64,000 nt of DNA from Poa pratensis (lineage: Eukaryota; Streptophyta; Magnoliopsida; Poales; Poaceae), in assembly GCA_947311845.1 (NCBI GenBank), contig CAMZMU010000048.1:24012431-24076430 (forward strand), read 5' to 3'. Positions 32,122-44,138 of the stretch are shown piece by piece. A program made the translations under genes and the position numbers. The notes beneath the pieces were generated by a model that had not been told where the DNA came from, did not search any database, and saw only the letters and a list, made by a program, of their open reading frames with translations. The first letter of the stretch is position 1, and every line of letters starts with the position of its first letter.

Positions 32122-34047
32122 CCAAGGCATCCCCTTCTTCATCAACAACTTATCAGGTCATCTCTAGTGAAACTATATTTTAATTCTTTCACATCTTATG
32201 CGCTTTACTTGGAGCGTCTGTGTGTTTTTTTTTTGTTTTTGTTTGAATAAATTCGGATCCTAGCAATCCTTGTGTGGGAGAGAGACACGCTCCGCTTTTT
32301 CATGTGAATACTCATGTTCTTCACTTATATTTGTTGAGTATTCTTAACTAGCTACTGCAGTGCTTTTAGCTCCTGTTTTTCATGCATCTCTTCGAGCTGT
32401 TAGCACTTGTTTATAAATACTCTCTTGCTGCATTATATTATCATTTGGAGAGTTTATGTTTAAATAAATTGATTGGTGTTTGTTTGGAAGAAAGAAAATG
32501 CTACATGTAGTAGTTGGTATTGGAAAAGACATATGCATTCTTGTAGATCATTGTCTTGTTTCGATTTGATGCTTTGCAATTGTTTTGAGCTCTCAAGTAG
32601 ATCATGTTTAAGCTCTTGCATCATGTAGTTAAAGCCTAGTAGTGGAGAACTACCGTAGAGCTTGTTGAGACTTGGGATGCATATTTGTTCTCTCTAAGGT
32701 CTAGATATTTTCTGGTAAAATGTTTGAGCAACAAGGAAGACAGTGTAGAGTCTTATAATACTTGCAATATGTTTTTATGTGATTCTTGCTGTACCGGTTT
32801 ATACTTGTGTTTGCTTCAAACAACCTTGCTAGCCTAAACTCTGTACTGAGAGGGAATGCTTCTCGTGCATCCAAAACTTGAGCCAAAACCCATGCCATTT
32901 GTGTCCACCATACCTACCTACTATGTGGTATTTCCTGCCATTCCAAGTAAATATTTCATGTGCTACCTTTAAACTATTCAAAACTTTATTACTCCTTATT
33001 TGTGTCAATGTTTTATAGCTCATGAGGAAGTATGTGGTGTTTTATCTTTCAATCTTGTCATTTACTTCTGACAGACTTTCACCAATGGACTAGTGGCATA
33101 TACATCCGCTTATCCAATAATTTGCAAAAAGAGCTGGCAACGGGGTGCCCAGCCCCAATTAATTACAACTTTCATTAATAATTCTCTTCACATGTTTTGC
33201 CCTGATTTATCAGTAAGCAACTTAATTTGCAAATAGACACTCCTCCATGGTATGTGAATGTTGGAAGGCACCCGAGGATTCGGTTAGCCATGGCTTGTGT
33301 AAGCAAAAGGTTGGGAGGAGTGTCATCTATAAAGAAACTAAAATACATGTGTAAACAAAAGAGAAGAGGGATGATCTACCTTGCTGGTAGAGATAACGTC
33401 CTTCATGGGAGCCGCTCTTGAAAGTCTGGTTGACAAGGGGGTTAGAGTGCCCACTACCATTCGTTGACAACAACAAACACCTCTCAAATACTTATTTTGT
33501 GCTCTCTATATGCTTTCGAAAACTTAAAAAGCTCTAGCACATGATTTAATCCCTGCTTCCCTCTGCGAAGGGCCTATCTTTTACTTTATGTTGAGTCAGT
33601 TTACCTACTCCTTTCTATCTTAGAAGCAAACACTTGTGTCAACTTTGTGTGCATTGATTCTTACATATTTACTTATTGCACTTGTTATATTGCTTTATGT
33701 TGACAACTATCCATGAGATATACATGTTACAAGTTGAAAGCAATTGCTGAAACTTAATCATCCTTTGTGTTGCTTCAATGCCTTTTACTTTGAATCTATT
33801 GCTTTATGAGTTACCTCTTATGCAAAACTTTTTGATGCTTGTCTTGAAAGTACTATTCATGAAAAGTTTTTGCTTATATGATTCATTGTTTACTCTTTAT
33901 CTATTTGTTAGCAAACTATAGATCATTGCTTTGAGTCACTTCATTCATGACATGAGCCTTGCAATATATTGATCAAGATTGTGTGAAAGCATGTCTCCTC
34001 AGAAATTATTTGTTGTTATCGTTTTACCTACTCGAGGACGAGTAGAA

Positions 34048-34063
34048 CTAAGCTTGGGGATGC
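34048..34063 (+). promoter_or_regulatory. Polypurine tract of the nested element
   Basis: CTAAGCTTGGGGATGC lies one base before the 3' LTR start at 34065. The position fits plus-strand priming, although the tract is only partly purine. Confidence 0.7.
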
Positions 34064-34064
34064 T

Positions 34065-35643
34065 TGATACGTCTCCAACGTATCCATAATTTCTGATGTT
34101 CCATGCTTATATTATACCATTTGCTACATGTTTTATATACACTTCATATCACTTTTATGCATTTTCTGGGACTAACCTATTAACAAGATGCCACAGTGCC
34201 AGTTCCCTGTTTTCTGCTGTTTTTGGTTTCAGAAAAGTACTTCTGCGAATATTCTCGGAATTGCACGAAACAAAAGGCCACGTCCCTATTTTTCCAGCAC
34301 CGTCACGGAGTCCGAAGGAGAGACGAAGGAGGGCACCGAGGTGCCAAACCACCTGCGCGCGGTGGGCCCCGCCGCGCCGCCTATGGTGTGGGCCCCTCGG
34401 GCCTCCACCGACGTTGCCCCTTCGCCTATTTATTCCCCGAGCGAAAACCCTAAAAACCAAGTCATATTTCCAGAAGAGTTCCGCAGCGCCGCCGCCATCG
34501 ACGACAAGTTTCGGGGGACAGAAGTCTCTGTTCCGGCACCTGCCGGGACGGGGAATTGCCCCCGGAGTCATCTCCATCGACACCACCGCCATCTTCATCG
34601 CCGCTGCTGACTCCCATGATGAGGAGGGAGTAGTTCTCCCCCGAGGCTGAGGGCTCTACCGGTAGCTATGTGGTTCATCTCTCTCTCCATGGTGTGATCT
34701 TTATGTGATCATGTGTATTGCTAGTATCGCTGAATACATTAATAATGTTTATGCTACTCAAGTGATTTTGTCTAGTTTCTGGAGTCATTGTGACAACACG
34801 GTATCAAGGTGACAGTGTGGGTACTTGTGTGACTCTATGAATAATTTAGATATTTATCATGGCTTATTCTTGGGAATTGTGGTGTTTGTTTACTCAGACT
34901 TTGAGGTGTGCTTTTGCAGCCCTACGCATAGTACTCTTGCTTCATCAAGAAGGAGAATAATCCCGAGCAGTATTTACTTGTGTTCAGTTGTGCTAATCTA
35001 GTTGAATATGTAGATGTTACTCTTTATCTATTATGCACTCTATAGGTTACTTTAATATGAACTCCGGTACTCTCCACGGTGTAAAGGTGACAGTGTGTGC
35101 ACCGTGTGTGATTCCTTTATGACGTTGTGGCGCTTGTTTACTCCGGCTTGAGGTGTGCTTTTGTAGCCCTACACAATGAATGGTGTTTGTTATCCAACAA
35201 GAGAGTGTTTAAGAGTAGCTTTTACTTATTCAGTTATGAGATCATTGTTGAGAGTGTCCACTAGTGAAAGTATGATCCCTAGGCCTTGTTTCTAAGCATT
35301 GAAACACCGTTTACAACAAGTTCTGCTACATGTTTGCTTGCTGCCATCTTTATTTCAGATTGCAGTTACTACTTATAATCATCCATATTACTTGTATTTC
35401 ACTATCTCTTCGCCGAACTAGTGCACCTATACATCTGACAAGTGTATTGGGTGTGTTGGGGACACAAGAGACTTCTTGTATCTTAATTGCAGGGTTGCTT
35501 GAGAGGGATATCTTTGACCTCTACCTCCCTGAGTTCGATAAACCTTGGGTGATTCACTTAAGGGAAACTTGCTGCTGTTCTACAAACCTCTGCTCTTGGA
35601 GGCCCAACACTGTCTACAGGAATAGAAGCGTGCGTAGACATCA
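34065..35643 (+). repeat. 3' LTR of the nested element
   Basis: The LTR is 1579 bp and closely matches 28803-30379. It is followed by the TGGAA target duplication at 35644-35648. Confidence 0.93.
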
Positions 35644-38328
35644 TGGAACTTCTCATCAAAGAAATGATCAAGAATGTTGAAATCCGTCCAAGCCACAGTC
35701 CATTTTCCTCTCCTGCAATACTAGTGCACAAGAAGGATAAGTCTTGGAGGTTATGTGTTGATTTCAGAGGTCTCAATGAACTGACAGTAAAGAATAAGTT
35801 CCCAATTCCTGTAATTGAAGATCTGTTGGATGAGCTTCACGGTGCTACTGTCTTCTCCAAATTCGATTTGAGATCGGGGTATCACCAAATTCGTATGAAG
35901 GAGGAGGACATCCACAAAACTGTATTTTCCACACACCTTGGCCACTACGAATATGTAGTAATGCCGTTTGGATTATGTAATGCCCCAGCTACCTTCCAAG
36001 AACTTATGAATACCTTGTTTGCACCTTTCTTGCGCAAGTTCGTCTTGGTTTTCTTCGACGATATACTTGTCTACAGCAAATCTCTGTCAGAACACAAACA
36101 CCATTTGAAACAAGTCTTGGCAGTTTTTCGGCAACATTCGTTGAAAGCTAAAATGTCAAAGTGTCAGTTTGTGCGACCTCAAGTTGAATACTTGGGTCAC
36201 ATCATATCTGGTGATGTTGTGCAGACAGGTCCAAAAAAGATTGCTGCTATAACTGAGTGGAAAACACCGACGACACTGAAGCAATTAAGAAGGATCCTTG
36301 GCATGTCAGGTTACTACAGGCGGTTTATCCAGCACTATGCTACGATTTGTCACCCCTTGTATGCCATGTTGAAAGGATTCTTTTGTCTGGGGACCTTAAC
36401 AGGACAACGCTTTTGCCAAGCTGAAACAAGTGATGTCTTCTCCTCCATTACTAGCTTTACCTGATTTCTCTATTCCTTTCACTCTGGAAACAGATGCATG
36501 TGCCACTGGTTTGGGAGCAGTTCTAATGCAGACTGGCAGGCCTATCGCTTACTTCAGCAAAAATCTTGGCCCCAACAATAGTGCCAAATCAATATATGAG
36601 AAAGAAGCGATGGCTATCTTGGAAGCCTTGAAGAAGTGGCGACACTATTTCCTTGGCAACATGATCTTCATTAAGACAGACCAAAGCAGCCTGAAATATC
36701 TCTCCAGCCAGCGGTTGATTGAAGGGATTCAGCATAAACTCATGCTAAAGCTACTGGAATTTGACTACAAAATTGAGTACAAAAAGGGTGTAGAGAACAA
36801 GGTTGCTGACGCTCTGTCAAGGCAACACCTTGAGCATTCAGAAAATACACGAGATGAAGAGGAATGCATGGCTACATCTATAGCAATTCCTGCCTGGACT
36901 CTTGATGTGACAGCTTCCTATGATGGTGATGATCACTGCCTCAAACTGCTACAAGAACTGGCAATTGACAAGGATGCTCACCCACAGTTCACCATGCAAT
37001 CGGGCATTCTCAGGTACAAAGGTAGAATCTATATTGGGCAAACCACTGACTTGAAAACAAAAATATTCAACTCCTTTCACTCATCCATCTTTGGAGGACA
37101 CTCGGGCAATAGAGTAACTTACCATCGCATCAAGCAACTGTTCTATTGGCCCGGCTTGAAAAGTACACAGAAAGTCAAGTAGCTCAATGCCCAGTATGTC
37201 AAATTTCTAAGACCGAAAGGGTTCCATATCCAGGATTATTGGATCCATTACCAATTCCAAAAGGCAAATGGTCTGAAATCAGTATGGACTTCGTGGAGGG
37301 ACTCCCAAAGCTCAAGGCAAGGATGTTATTCTGGTGATTGTTGACAGATTAACTAAGTATGCTCACTTCATACCCTTGTCTCATCCATACTCGGTGCAGA
37401 AAGTTGCACAGCTGGTTATGAACAATATCATCAAGCTACATGGGCCTCCTACAGTGATTACCAGTGACAGGGACAGATATTTACTAGCAAACTTTGGCAA
37501 GAAATTTTCTCTGCTATGAAGATATCCCTTCACTTCACTACTGCTTACCATCCAGAGTCTGATGGTCAGACGAAGCGCGTTAACCAATGCCTTGAGCAAT
37601 ACTTGCGATGCATGACATTCTCTGCACCTAAGAAATGGGTGGAGTGGTTGCCTTCAGCGGAATGGTGGTACAACAGTTCATACCATTCCAGCATAAAAAT
37701 GTCGCCGTTTGAAGCTTTGTATGAGTATCCACCTCCTATGCTATCCCAGCTTATTACTCCAGCTGATGTGACAGCAGATGCACAGCAAACCTTGCTGGAG
37801 CACAATACAATGACAGCAACTTTGCAGCACAACCTAGCAATTGCACAAAAAGCTATGAAGTCTCTGGCTGACAAGAAAAGAACTCCAAGATCTTTCATTG
37901 TAGGTGACATGGTATATCTTAAGATGCAACCTTACCGCGAGCACGCTCTTGGTTCAGGAAACCCTCTGAAACTATGCTCCAAATGGTATGGCCCATTCAA
38001 GGTATTGCAGGAAGTTGGCAAGAGAGCTTATAAATTGCAATTACCTGAAGGTACTCAGCTCCATGATGTGTTCCATGTGAATCAACTTAAGAAGCATCTC
38101 GACGACCAAGCTGTTCCAAATCCTAAGCTCCCTCTGGTAACTGCTTCAGGTAAACTCAAACTGTATCCTGTAGCTGTTCTAGAACGACGACATGTTCCTC
38201 GTTCTGCAGGTGCCTTTGATGTAGCAGTCCCTCAGTGGCTAGTGCATTGGGATGCAATGACGACCGAGGAAGCAACCTGGGAGGATGCTGATTTCATCAC
38301 CAAGACATTTCCTCACTTCAAGCCATGA
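35644..38328 (+). pseudogene. Reverse transcriptase, RNase H, integrase and chromodomain of the Reina-like element (broken)
   Basis: Reverse transcriptase occupies about 35690-36370 (catalytic block FFDDILVYS at about 36051-36077). A frame change at about 36372 and an in-frame TAA at 36397-36399 precede RNase H (DACATGLGAVL, TDQSSLKYL, 36490-36830). The frame shifts again near 37160, 37325 and 37500. Integrase keeps its catalytic triad residues: Asp in SMDFVEGL, Asp in VITSDRD, and Glu in NQCLEQY. The C-terminus (VPQWLVHWDAM, ATWEDADFI) is a chromodomain, the part that directs integration into particular chromatin in chromoviruses. The stop is at 38326-38328. Because of the breaks, no intact polyprotein can be made from this copy. 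Confidence 0.9.
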
Positions 38329-38332
38329 TGTC

Positions 38333-38350
38333 TTGAGTCGGGGAGGGAGT
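38333..38350 (+). promoter_or_regulatory. Polypurine tract of the Reina-like element
   Basis: The purine-rich stretch containing GTCGGGGAGGGAGT ends just before the 3' LTR at 38353. It is the expected primer for plus-strand DNA synthesis. Confidence 0.8.
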
Positions 38351-38352
38351 AC

Positions 38353-38765
38353 TGTCAGGACCCGCTGTTCGTGTCCTGCTTGTTGCTGCTTCTACAACAC
38401 TTCGACGGCCCAGATGCTCCGCTACCGCTTCGCCTACATCCAACGGTTCTGGACCGTCGTGTTATCTCCAGCTTTTTAGCTTTAATTCAGTTACTAATGG
38501 AACTGTCAAGTGTAATAAAGTATTGTAATGAACTATTAGCGTGACCCTACTCTGGTATATAAAGAGTAGGGGTGGGAGGTTGGGAGGCACGCTACCGAAC
38601 CCTAATAATATTTTCCCTGTTCTTGTTTTAGCTCTTCTCTTGTTCCTCCTATTTTCCTTGGTTTCCATGTTTTTCCTCTTATAACCGGAGTTATCTGGGC
38701 TTCGGCTCGTTCTTTCTCTCCTTCCTCCCGATACTCTGCTTATCAGCGCCCGTCGAGGCCTGACA
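38353..38765 (+). repeat. 3' LTR of the Reina-like element
   Basis: The LTR is 413 bp, more than 99% identical to 25903-26316, and followed by the CTGGG duplication. Confidence 0.95.
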
Positions 38766-38770
38766 CTGGG

Positions 38771-38951
38771 CCCTTTGCATGTAACCGGAACTGTCCAACC
38801 ACATGAGAGGAACCAGCGCATGCATTGCTAGCACGCTAATTACTGACCCCCAATTAATCGGATCATTAACTGCTAGTTCGGGCCTTAAAATGACATAGTT
38901 TGGGAACAAATAGATTTTCATAAGAGGCCTACTACACCTAAACAGAGGGAG
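38771..38951 (+). mobile_element. Mariner/Stowaway-type MITE, right half
   Basis: The half ends TACACCTAAACAGAGGGAG followed by TA (38952-38953), the inverted counterpart of the left end at 25738. It shows that the whole retrotransposon nest sits inside one MITE. Confidence 0.8.
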
Positions 38952-39690
38952 TACTCCTTATCTAGTCAAAATCAAAATCCACTCAAAAAAAAATTTCTAG
39001 TCAAAATCAATTTGTTTTGTTTTTGTTTTTGGACGTGGCCATGTCGATTGATTCTTGGGGTATTGAACAAGGAGGAGAGATGATATTATAGAGATTTCTT
39101 TGATGTTTACCCTATTTATTTATTTATTTTCAGTTGTTTCACACTTTGGCCAAGAATTTGATGTCCCATTTAGTTTGATGCAAAACCCTGATGTATTTCC
39201 CTCCTAGTATGATCTAAACTTTTCAAGTGCCAGTGTAATGTGAATGGTACTACTAATTTGATTTGGATGACAGACCATCCTATCCCCAAAGCTGCTTGCC
39301 ACCACCAAGTACAAAATTGCTGAAAAACCTTAAAGGAAACGACATATTTGTTTGGATTGTGTTGACCTATTTAAAATCCCTTTTTTATGTCGACCTATGT
39401 AAAATCATTCCCCAGTAAACAGAAGCAGCTAGCGGTTTTGAATCTGGAAGACAACCAATCACTGTCTTGAGTGCCCAATTTTGATGAATGAACTTTTGTA
39501 AGATCAGTAGACACTAACTCCCTTGCTATAAATAGGTCCATCCCAAACCAAATGTTCTTTCCTTTTTAGTGTTAGCAACAGGACATACCCAGTCTACATT
39601 ATAACAAGTTGATAACATTAAAACATATGTTCTTTCAGTCACAAGGAATTTCAAAGGGAAAATCCTTATTCTTCCATTCCATCACCCTAC

Positions 39691-41800
39691 TTAGTAGTCC
39701 TCCTTAGTTGCCACATCCAGATATGTAGGCCTGGATGGAAGTGTCATCGTTTCTTTCACTCTCTCCAAATAATCAGGAGCATCAAGACCCTGAAAAAATA
39801 GAGAAGCAAGAAACAGTCAACCAAGAAACCATCATTGTTATGGTAATCTGCGACCTAAGATATATGTGATTACCTGGCCCTCATATAAACTTACCCTACG
39901 TTCCTCCTCTTCCAACTATAAAAACATGTAATTAGTAATAAACATAGCAACTAAAGTGTTAAACAACATCATAGCAGGGAATAAATCATTATACTTACAG
40001 TTTCGTTACGGCACTTTCATTTCATATTGCCAAATATAGGACATACACGCTGTGAGTTCACTTCAGCAGCAGTATATGCGGCAGCATCATTCGGGTGCTT
40101 CACTTCACAGCCATAGCAATGACCTTTATTTTTATAAGAAGAAAATAGTCATTTCATTCGCAAAAAAAAGAAAGAAAGAAGAAAATAGTCATTTAACTGC
40201 TAATAACCAACGAGTCACATTCACATAATAATGACTGAACTGAAGGCAAGAAAACAAAAAGGAACATGTGTACACATATATTACATGCCTGCACAAACTA
40301 GCTTGATATATTATTGCTAAGGATAAGATAACTTGAATGCAAGTTCAGTGTAGTGAGCTAAAGAGTATAGTTAACAAATAAGTTCACATTAGTACAACCG
40401 AGAACATTATATTTTGAACAATATGTGAGTTAAGAGAAGAGTATACAATACCATTGTCAGTAGGTTTAACCATGCAGAAACAACTAACCACCAATTCTGA
40501 TTCTCCCCGCTTAAATGAGACTTCAGCAAAGAATAGATCATCGATGCCACAGTTAGAATCCTCAGCTCCTTTAATCTTCGTTGTGAAATTAACATGATCG
40601 TACACCCTACTACGGTCATTGCCCCCAAAAACTGATTTGTAGAGCACAACATCTTTGAGTTCGTATGCAAAGTCCTAAAATAAAATAACATTCAATCTGA
40701 TCATCAAAAAACTGTTACATGAATAAGAAAGCAACACAATGCAACCCTGACAAAAGAACAAAGAGTGAGTGTGGGGAGGGATAGAGATCAAACCCCCATA
40801 AGATGGTGGTAATCATTATATTTGTCCACCAAAGCTTGAACCAACTGGCGTTTGCAATCACGCCTCACATCAAGTTGCGATTCCAAACTCTTCTTCCTTG
40901 TGCCATCAGGCCAATTAAGACATTGTCTCACGACCATATCCAATTGAGAAACACCGGGTTGCCGTGTGAACCTAGTATAGATCAAAGCATTGATATATGA
41001 TTAGTAGATTATATCTTCTGAAAGGAGGAATACAGAATGATTTTAAGTATCATGTCGATTGTATCAGCCTAACGTAGGTTTACAGTGAACTGGAATTTCA
41101 TGTTGAAGGTAGTTGAATAAATCGAACAGCTTCCAAGTTACCTCTTACATAGCTTACAGCAATAATGAACAAAAGCAAAATACAAAACTGAACTGTTTGC
41201 ATGCCTATAAGTTCTCAATGCATTTTTTTTCTAAACGAAGTATCATCATTGTTGTATTCATGGTTTCGAAGCTGTGTGGGCGTTGGCTAAAGCTAACCAA
41301 TCCAGATAAAAATACCTACATACAAAGTGGCAGCATAGCAGCTATATGCACTTTGCTAACGCTCTCTGATAAATACAGTTACAAGAAAATGTTTCTCCCC
41401 GAGCACGAAATAACAAATAATATAGGATGGAAATTTTTTCACCAACTTATCAGATTTTCTACAGTCTAACGTAACTGAAGGCCATTCGTTCTATTCCTGA
41501 TTCATGCTGTGAACACTGGTTATTTTTCATGGACTAAACAAGATCGCAGTACCCCCGTTTGAATGTAATGAATTGCTAGTGTGGACAACAGAGAGGAGAA
41601 ATGAACTGATGAAATATAGTTCCGGAAGCATTGTGAGCTTCCTGTAAGCTCCGAAACGGCCCACCCACGTGAGGGTATGTGTGGTAAGATCCCTTCAGAT
41701 CGATCCTGGTGTAAAATTTGATTCCCCAATCAAACTGCTTGAAGGCCCAAATCGGTGATCGATGAGGAAAGACGACGCCAAGGTTGAGCTTGCATCTGCA
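39691..41800 (-). pseudogene. DUF3615-family paralogue C (decayed)
   Basis: Minus-strand exons: about 41800-41600 (partial), 40971-40794, 40674-40452, 40123-39999, 39915-39874 and 39789-39691 (stop TAA). They encode WPDGTRKKS, LVDKYNDYHHLMG, DLFFAEVSFKRGE, CYGCEVKHPND and the tail YLDVATKEDY. Exon lengths match paralogue B within whole codons, with GT-AG borders. Breaks: the 41.7-kb exon has a GATC insertion, a deletion after EAHNA, and loses homology at about 41800; the CYGC exon contains a TGA near its end where B has Trp. No N-terminal exon remains. 39060-39690 is the duplicated 3' flank, and 38952-39059 holds nothing recognisable. Confidence 0.7.
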
Positions 41801-42141
41801 CGGGCTTATAGCTCCTATGCGACGTTTTTTCACCGAATTGGAAGGAGTGCGACGTAGTTCGAGAGAATAGCTCTCGTGCGACGGATCTGAGCGCGTAGGG
41901 CCAACATGGCTCTTAAACGCAACTGATGCGCTCGTTAGCTGTTAGGTTTGGGTGCCCGTTAGGTTTGGGAACGTTGGACCCACCACTTATCCACGTAAGC
42001 ACGGGACCCACCACTTATCCACCTCACCGCGTGGGACCCACCTCACCGCAGCTAGACAAGAACCGCGCTCGTGCCCGCCCGCCCGCCGCCGCCCATTGCT
42101 TCCCCTTTCCCATATCTCTCTTCTCCGGCGACGAAGCGCAG

Positions 42142-42834
42142 ATGTCTAGCTCCTCCGCCCCGCACTCAAAATAGCCACGGTATGATGTAGTGCCGCTGAC
42201 ACGGTGCCCTGACTGCTCACGCCCAGAGCCTCTTAAGCGTTGGGTCAGTAAGACTGACGAGAATGGCAATCTTGGGCGCGAGTTTGTCAAATGCTTGAGC
42301 AAGACGCTGGCGGGAAGGGATGGCAAGGTTAGATCTCAGTTCTTTCGCAGCCGTTTGCTCTGATTTCACCCCATTTCGTTTTTTCTCGTCGAATTTGGGG
42401 AATTTAGGATTTAGGGTTCATGTTGCTGTTTTCAGATCCTGAAGAAATGTGGCTATTTTGAGTGGATGGATGATTATATAGAGAGGCTTCAATTTGACGG
42501 CTACATTGATTCGAACGGGGCCGCAACCTGGGAGCTCAATTTGGGGTTGCCGCCGGTGGGCGTGGAGATTTTGGGAAGCTCGGACATAGGTGTTGACAGA
42601 GACGTGACGAGGAATGCGCGCAATGGTGAACTGCCCGCGGAGTCCGAATTGAACCGGGAACTGAAGAAGATCAAGAAACATCTAAAGAAGATGATTGATT
42701 TGCAGAAGCAAGCAAATATGATGGCAGGAGGATTCTGTTGTTGTATCATTGCTCTGTTTTTTTTACTTGTTGTCTATCCGTCGTTAGGGCAGATGACACG
42801 ATCTGTGCGCCATGCCAAGTTCGTGTGTAACTGA
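42142..42834 (+). pseudogene. GRF-type zinc-finger protein with C-terminal membrane segment; early stop
   Basis: Two exons (42142-42327 and 42436-42834) are joined by a GT-AG intron in phase 0. The zinc finger spans CPDC, a Trp-containing segment (LKRWVSKTDENGNLGREF), KC, and then LKKCGYFEWMDDY in exon 2: the GRF pattern of nucleic-acid-binding zinc fingers. A Lys/Leu-rich helix (NRELKKIKKHLKKMIDLQ) precedes a hydrophobic segment (CCCIIALFFLLVVY) near the C-terminus, a common layout of this large grass family. Codon 11 after the apparent ATG is TAG (42172-42174), with no later ATG before the finger, so the copy is probably dead or starts elsewhere. 41801-42141 is its probable promoter region and contains short direct repeats of GGGACCCACC. 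Confidence 0.7.
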
Positions 42835-42899
42835 ATCGAATCGAAGCAGCAATTGTTGAAGTTCTGAAGTTGTTCATACAGTTTGTGTTCTTCAGTTAA

Positions 42900-43085
42900 C
42901 AGTTCAGACCAAAGTTCTGTTTTCAGTAAAAAAAACGTTCTTGGCTGCTGAATAGATTTTGGGACATGAGAAAATAAATAGTCCCAGAGAGAAAAACAGC
43001 CCAACAGTTCAGACCAAAGTTCTGTTTTCAGTTAAAAAACGTTCTGGGCTGCCGAATAGATGTTGGGCCGTGAGAAAATAACCAG
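42900..43085 (+). repeat. Tandem duplication, about 105-bp unit
   Basis: CAGTTCAGACCAAAGTTCTG starts both copies (42900 and 43005), which diverge by scattered substitutions. It lies in the 3' flank of the GRF gene. 43086-43600 holds no recognisable feature. Confidence 0.8.
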
Positions 43086-43720
43086 GCCCAAACAAAAAAA
43101 ACAGCCCACCCCCGTGTGGGCACCCTTTTTTTATACCATAGAGGCACACATGTTTAGCGAAAAATGCTTGGATTAAACCTCTAAAATAAAATTTTGGTTC
43201 GGCAAAGAAACTTGTAACAAACTTATTTACTTGTTTTTGTTTGTTCTAACAAATTTTGCTTCGGCAAAGAGGTAGGACATGTTTTACTTGTTTTCCGTGT
43301 TTTAGCTCGACAGCTAACTAAGCTTTTTCCGTTCAATCAATATTAAGAAATAATATGAAATGGGGATTGACACTATATAGGTGGATTAGATGTCTAGGAT
43401 TTTTTTTTGGTTGATTTAGACATGGTGGAAAAAAGTTGCTTACAAATGTGGTCGTTTACCCTACCTTTGAAGCTCTTTGCATGAACTTTTTTGCACAAAC
43501 ATAACGACATAACATAAATAAAATGCAAGTAGCAACCTTACATAGCACCCTTACATAAGTCCACAGACACGACACGACACGATGGTAGATAAACACGGGA
43601 ACCAAATAAACATGATAAAACTAAAACATGGCAAACATAGAACATCTTCACTCCGGGCTCGCTTCACCAACATCACCACCATCTTCACTCGGGCTCGCTT
43701 GACCAGCATCACCACCATCT

Positions 43721-44138
43721 TCACTCATCGTAATCGTCGAGGTTGTAGGGGAGGGTGTGCATATGGTTACGGGTGGGGAAGATGCACTCGGTGTTGGTGA
43801 AGATGTTGTACGTGGTGAAGGCGATGAACTCGCAGCCGCACCAGAAGACTTGCCCGAGGAGTGCGTAGGCATCGTGCGGGTTGGTGAAGGTGACCTTGAG
43901 CAACACGAGGGTGACGCGGCTGTCACGGATCTCGTCGATGCGAAACATGGGCCGGGTGCCCCGTGGGAGGTTGAGGTGGGCAAAGCCGGCGTTGAGGAAG
44001 GCGCGGGTGAGCTCGACCGGCCCCCTCCACCTCGACATCGCCCACACACGGAGGGAGCTCTCCACGACCAAGCCGGCGGGCTAGCGCCTCTCTGGCACGG
44101 TAGGGGGCGCACGAAACGTCTCTCCGGTGAACTCCATG
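43721..44138 (-). pseudogene. Hypothetical protein remnant (LPRGTRPMFRIDEI)
   Basis: A minus-strand frame encodes a folded-looking region (VELTRAFLNAGFAHLNLPRG, RPMFRIDEIRDSRVTLVLLK, DAYALLGQVFWCGCEFI) and ends YNLDDYDE before a stop at 43721-43723. The natural start looks like ATG at about 44136-44138 (MEFTGETF), but a TAG interrupts that frame about 18 codons later. I do not recognise the family. The region is GC-rich compared with its flanks. 44139-45377 holds short frames but nothing supported. Confidence 0.4.

Larger units (their letters stand above)
28803..35643 (+). mobile_element. Non-autonomous LTR retrotransposon (Sabrina/WHAM-type), nested
   Basis: The LTRs 28803-30379 and 34065-35643 begin TGATACGTC and end ACATCA. 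The 5-bp duplication TGGAA (28798-28802, 35644-35648) shows clean insertion into the pol gene of the Reina-like element. A tRNA-Asp primer site and a polypurine tract are present, but the 3.7-kb interior has no gag, protease, reverse transcriptase or integrase; it has only one modest ORF. It must have moved with proteins supplied in trans. The LTR similarity to Sabrina/WHAM families is from memory of the terminal sequence and is not a search result. 31092-34047 is non-coding. Confidence 0.9.
25903..38765 (+). mobile_element. Ty3/gypsy chromovirus (Reina-like), with nested insertion
   Basis: The LTRs (25903-26316 and 38353-38765) begin TGTCAGGACC and end GGCCTGACA and are flanked by the 5-bp duplication CTGGG (25898-25902, 38766-38770). 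Without the nested element the length is about 6.0 kb. The order is LTR, initiator-Met primer site, gag, protease, reverse transcriptase, RNase H, integrase, chromodomain, polypurine tract, LTR. The short LTRs, compact size, iMet primer and C-terminal chromodomain suggest the Reina clade. By eye the LTRs differ by three substitutions and one 1-bp indel, so insertion is recent. The coding region has several frame breaks and two stops, so this copy is not autonomous. Confidence 0.92.

Noticed and set aside
29400..35600. Treating the nested insertion as a second autonomous gypsy element
   Set aside because: The reverse transcriptase after 35644 continues the outer element's pol and is separated from it by the TGGAA duplication; the nested element has no enzymes of its own.
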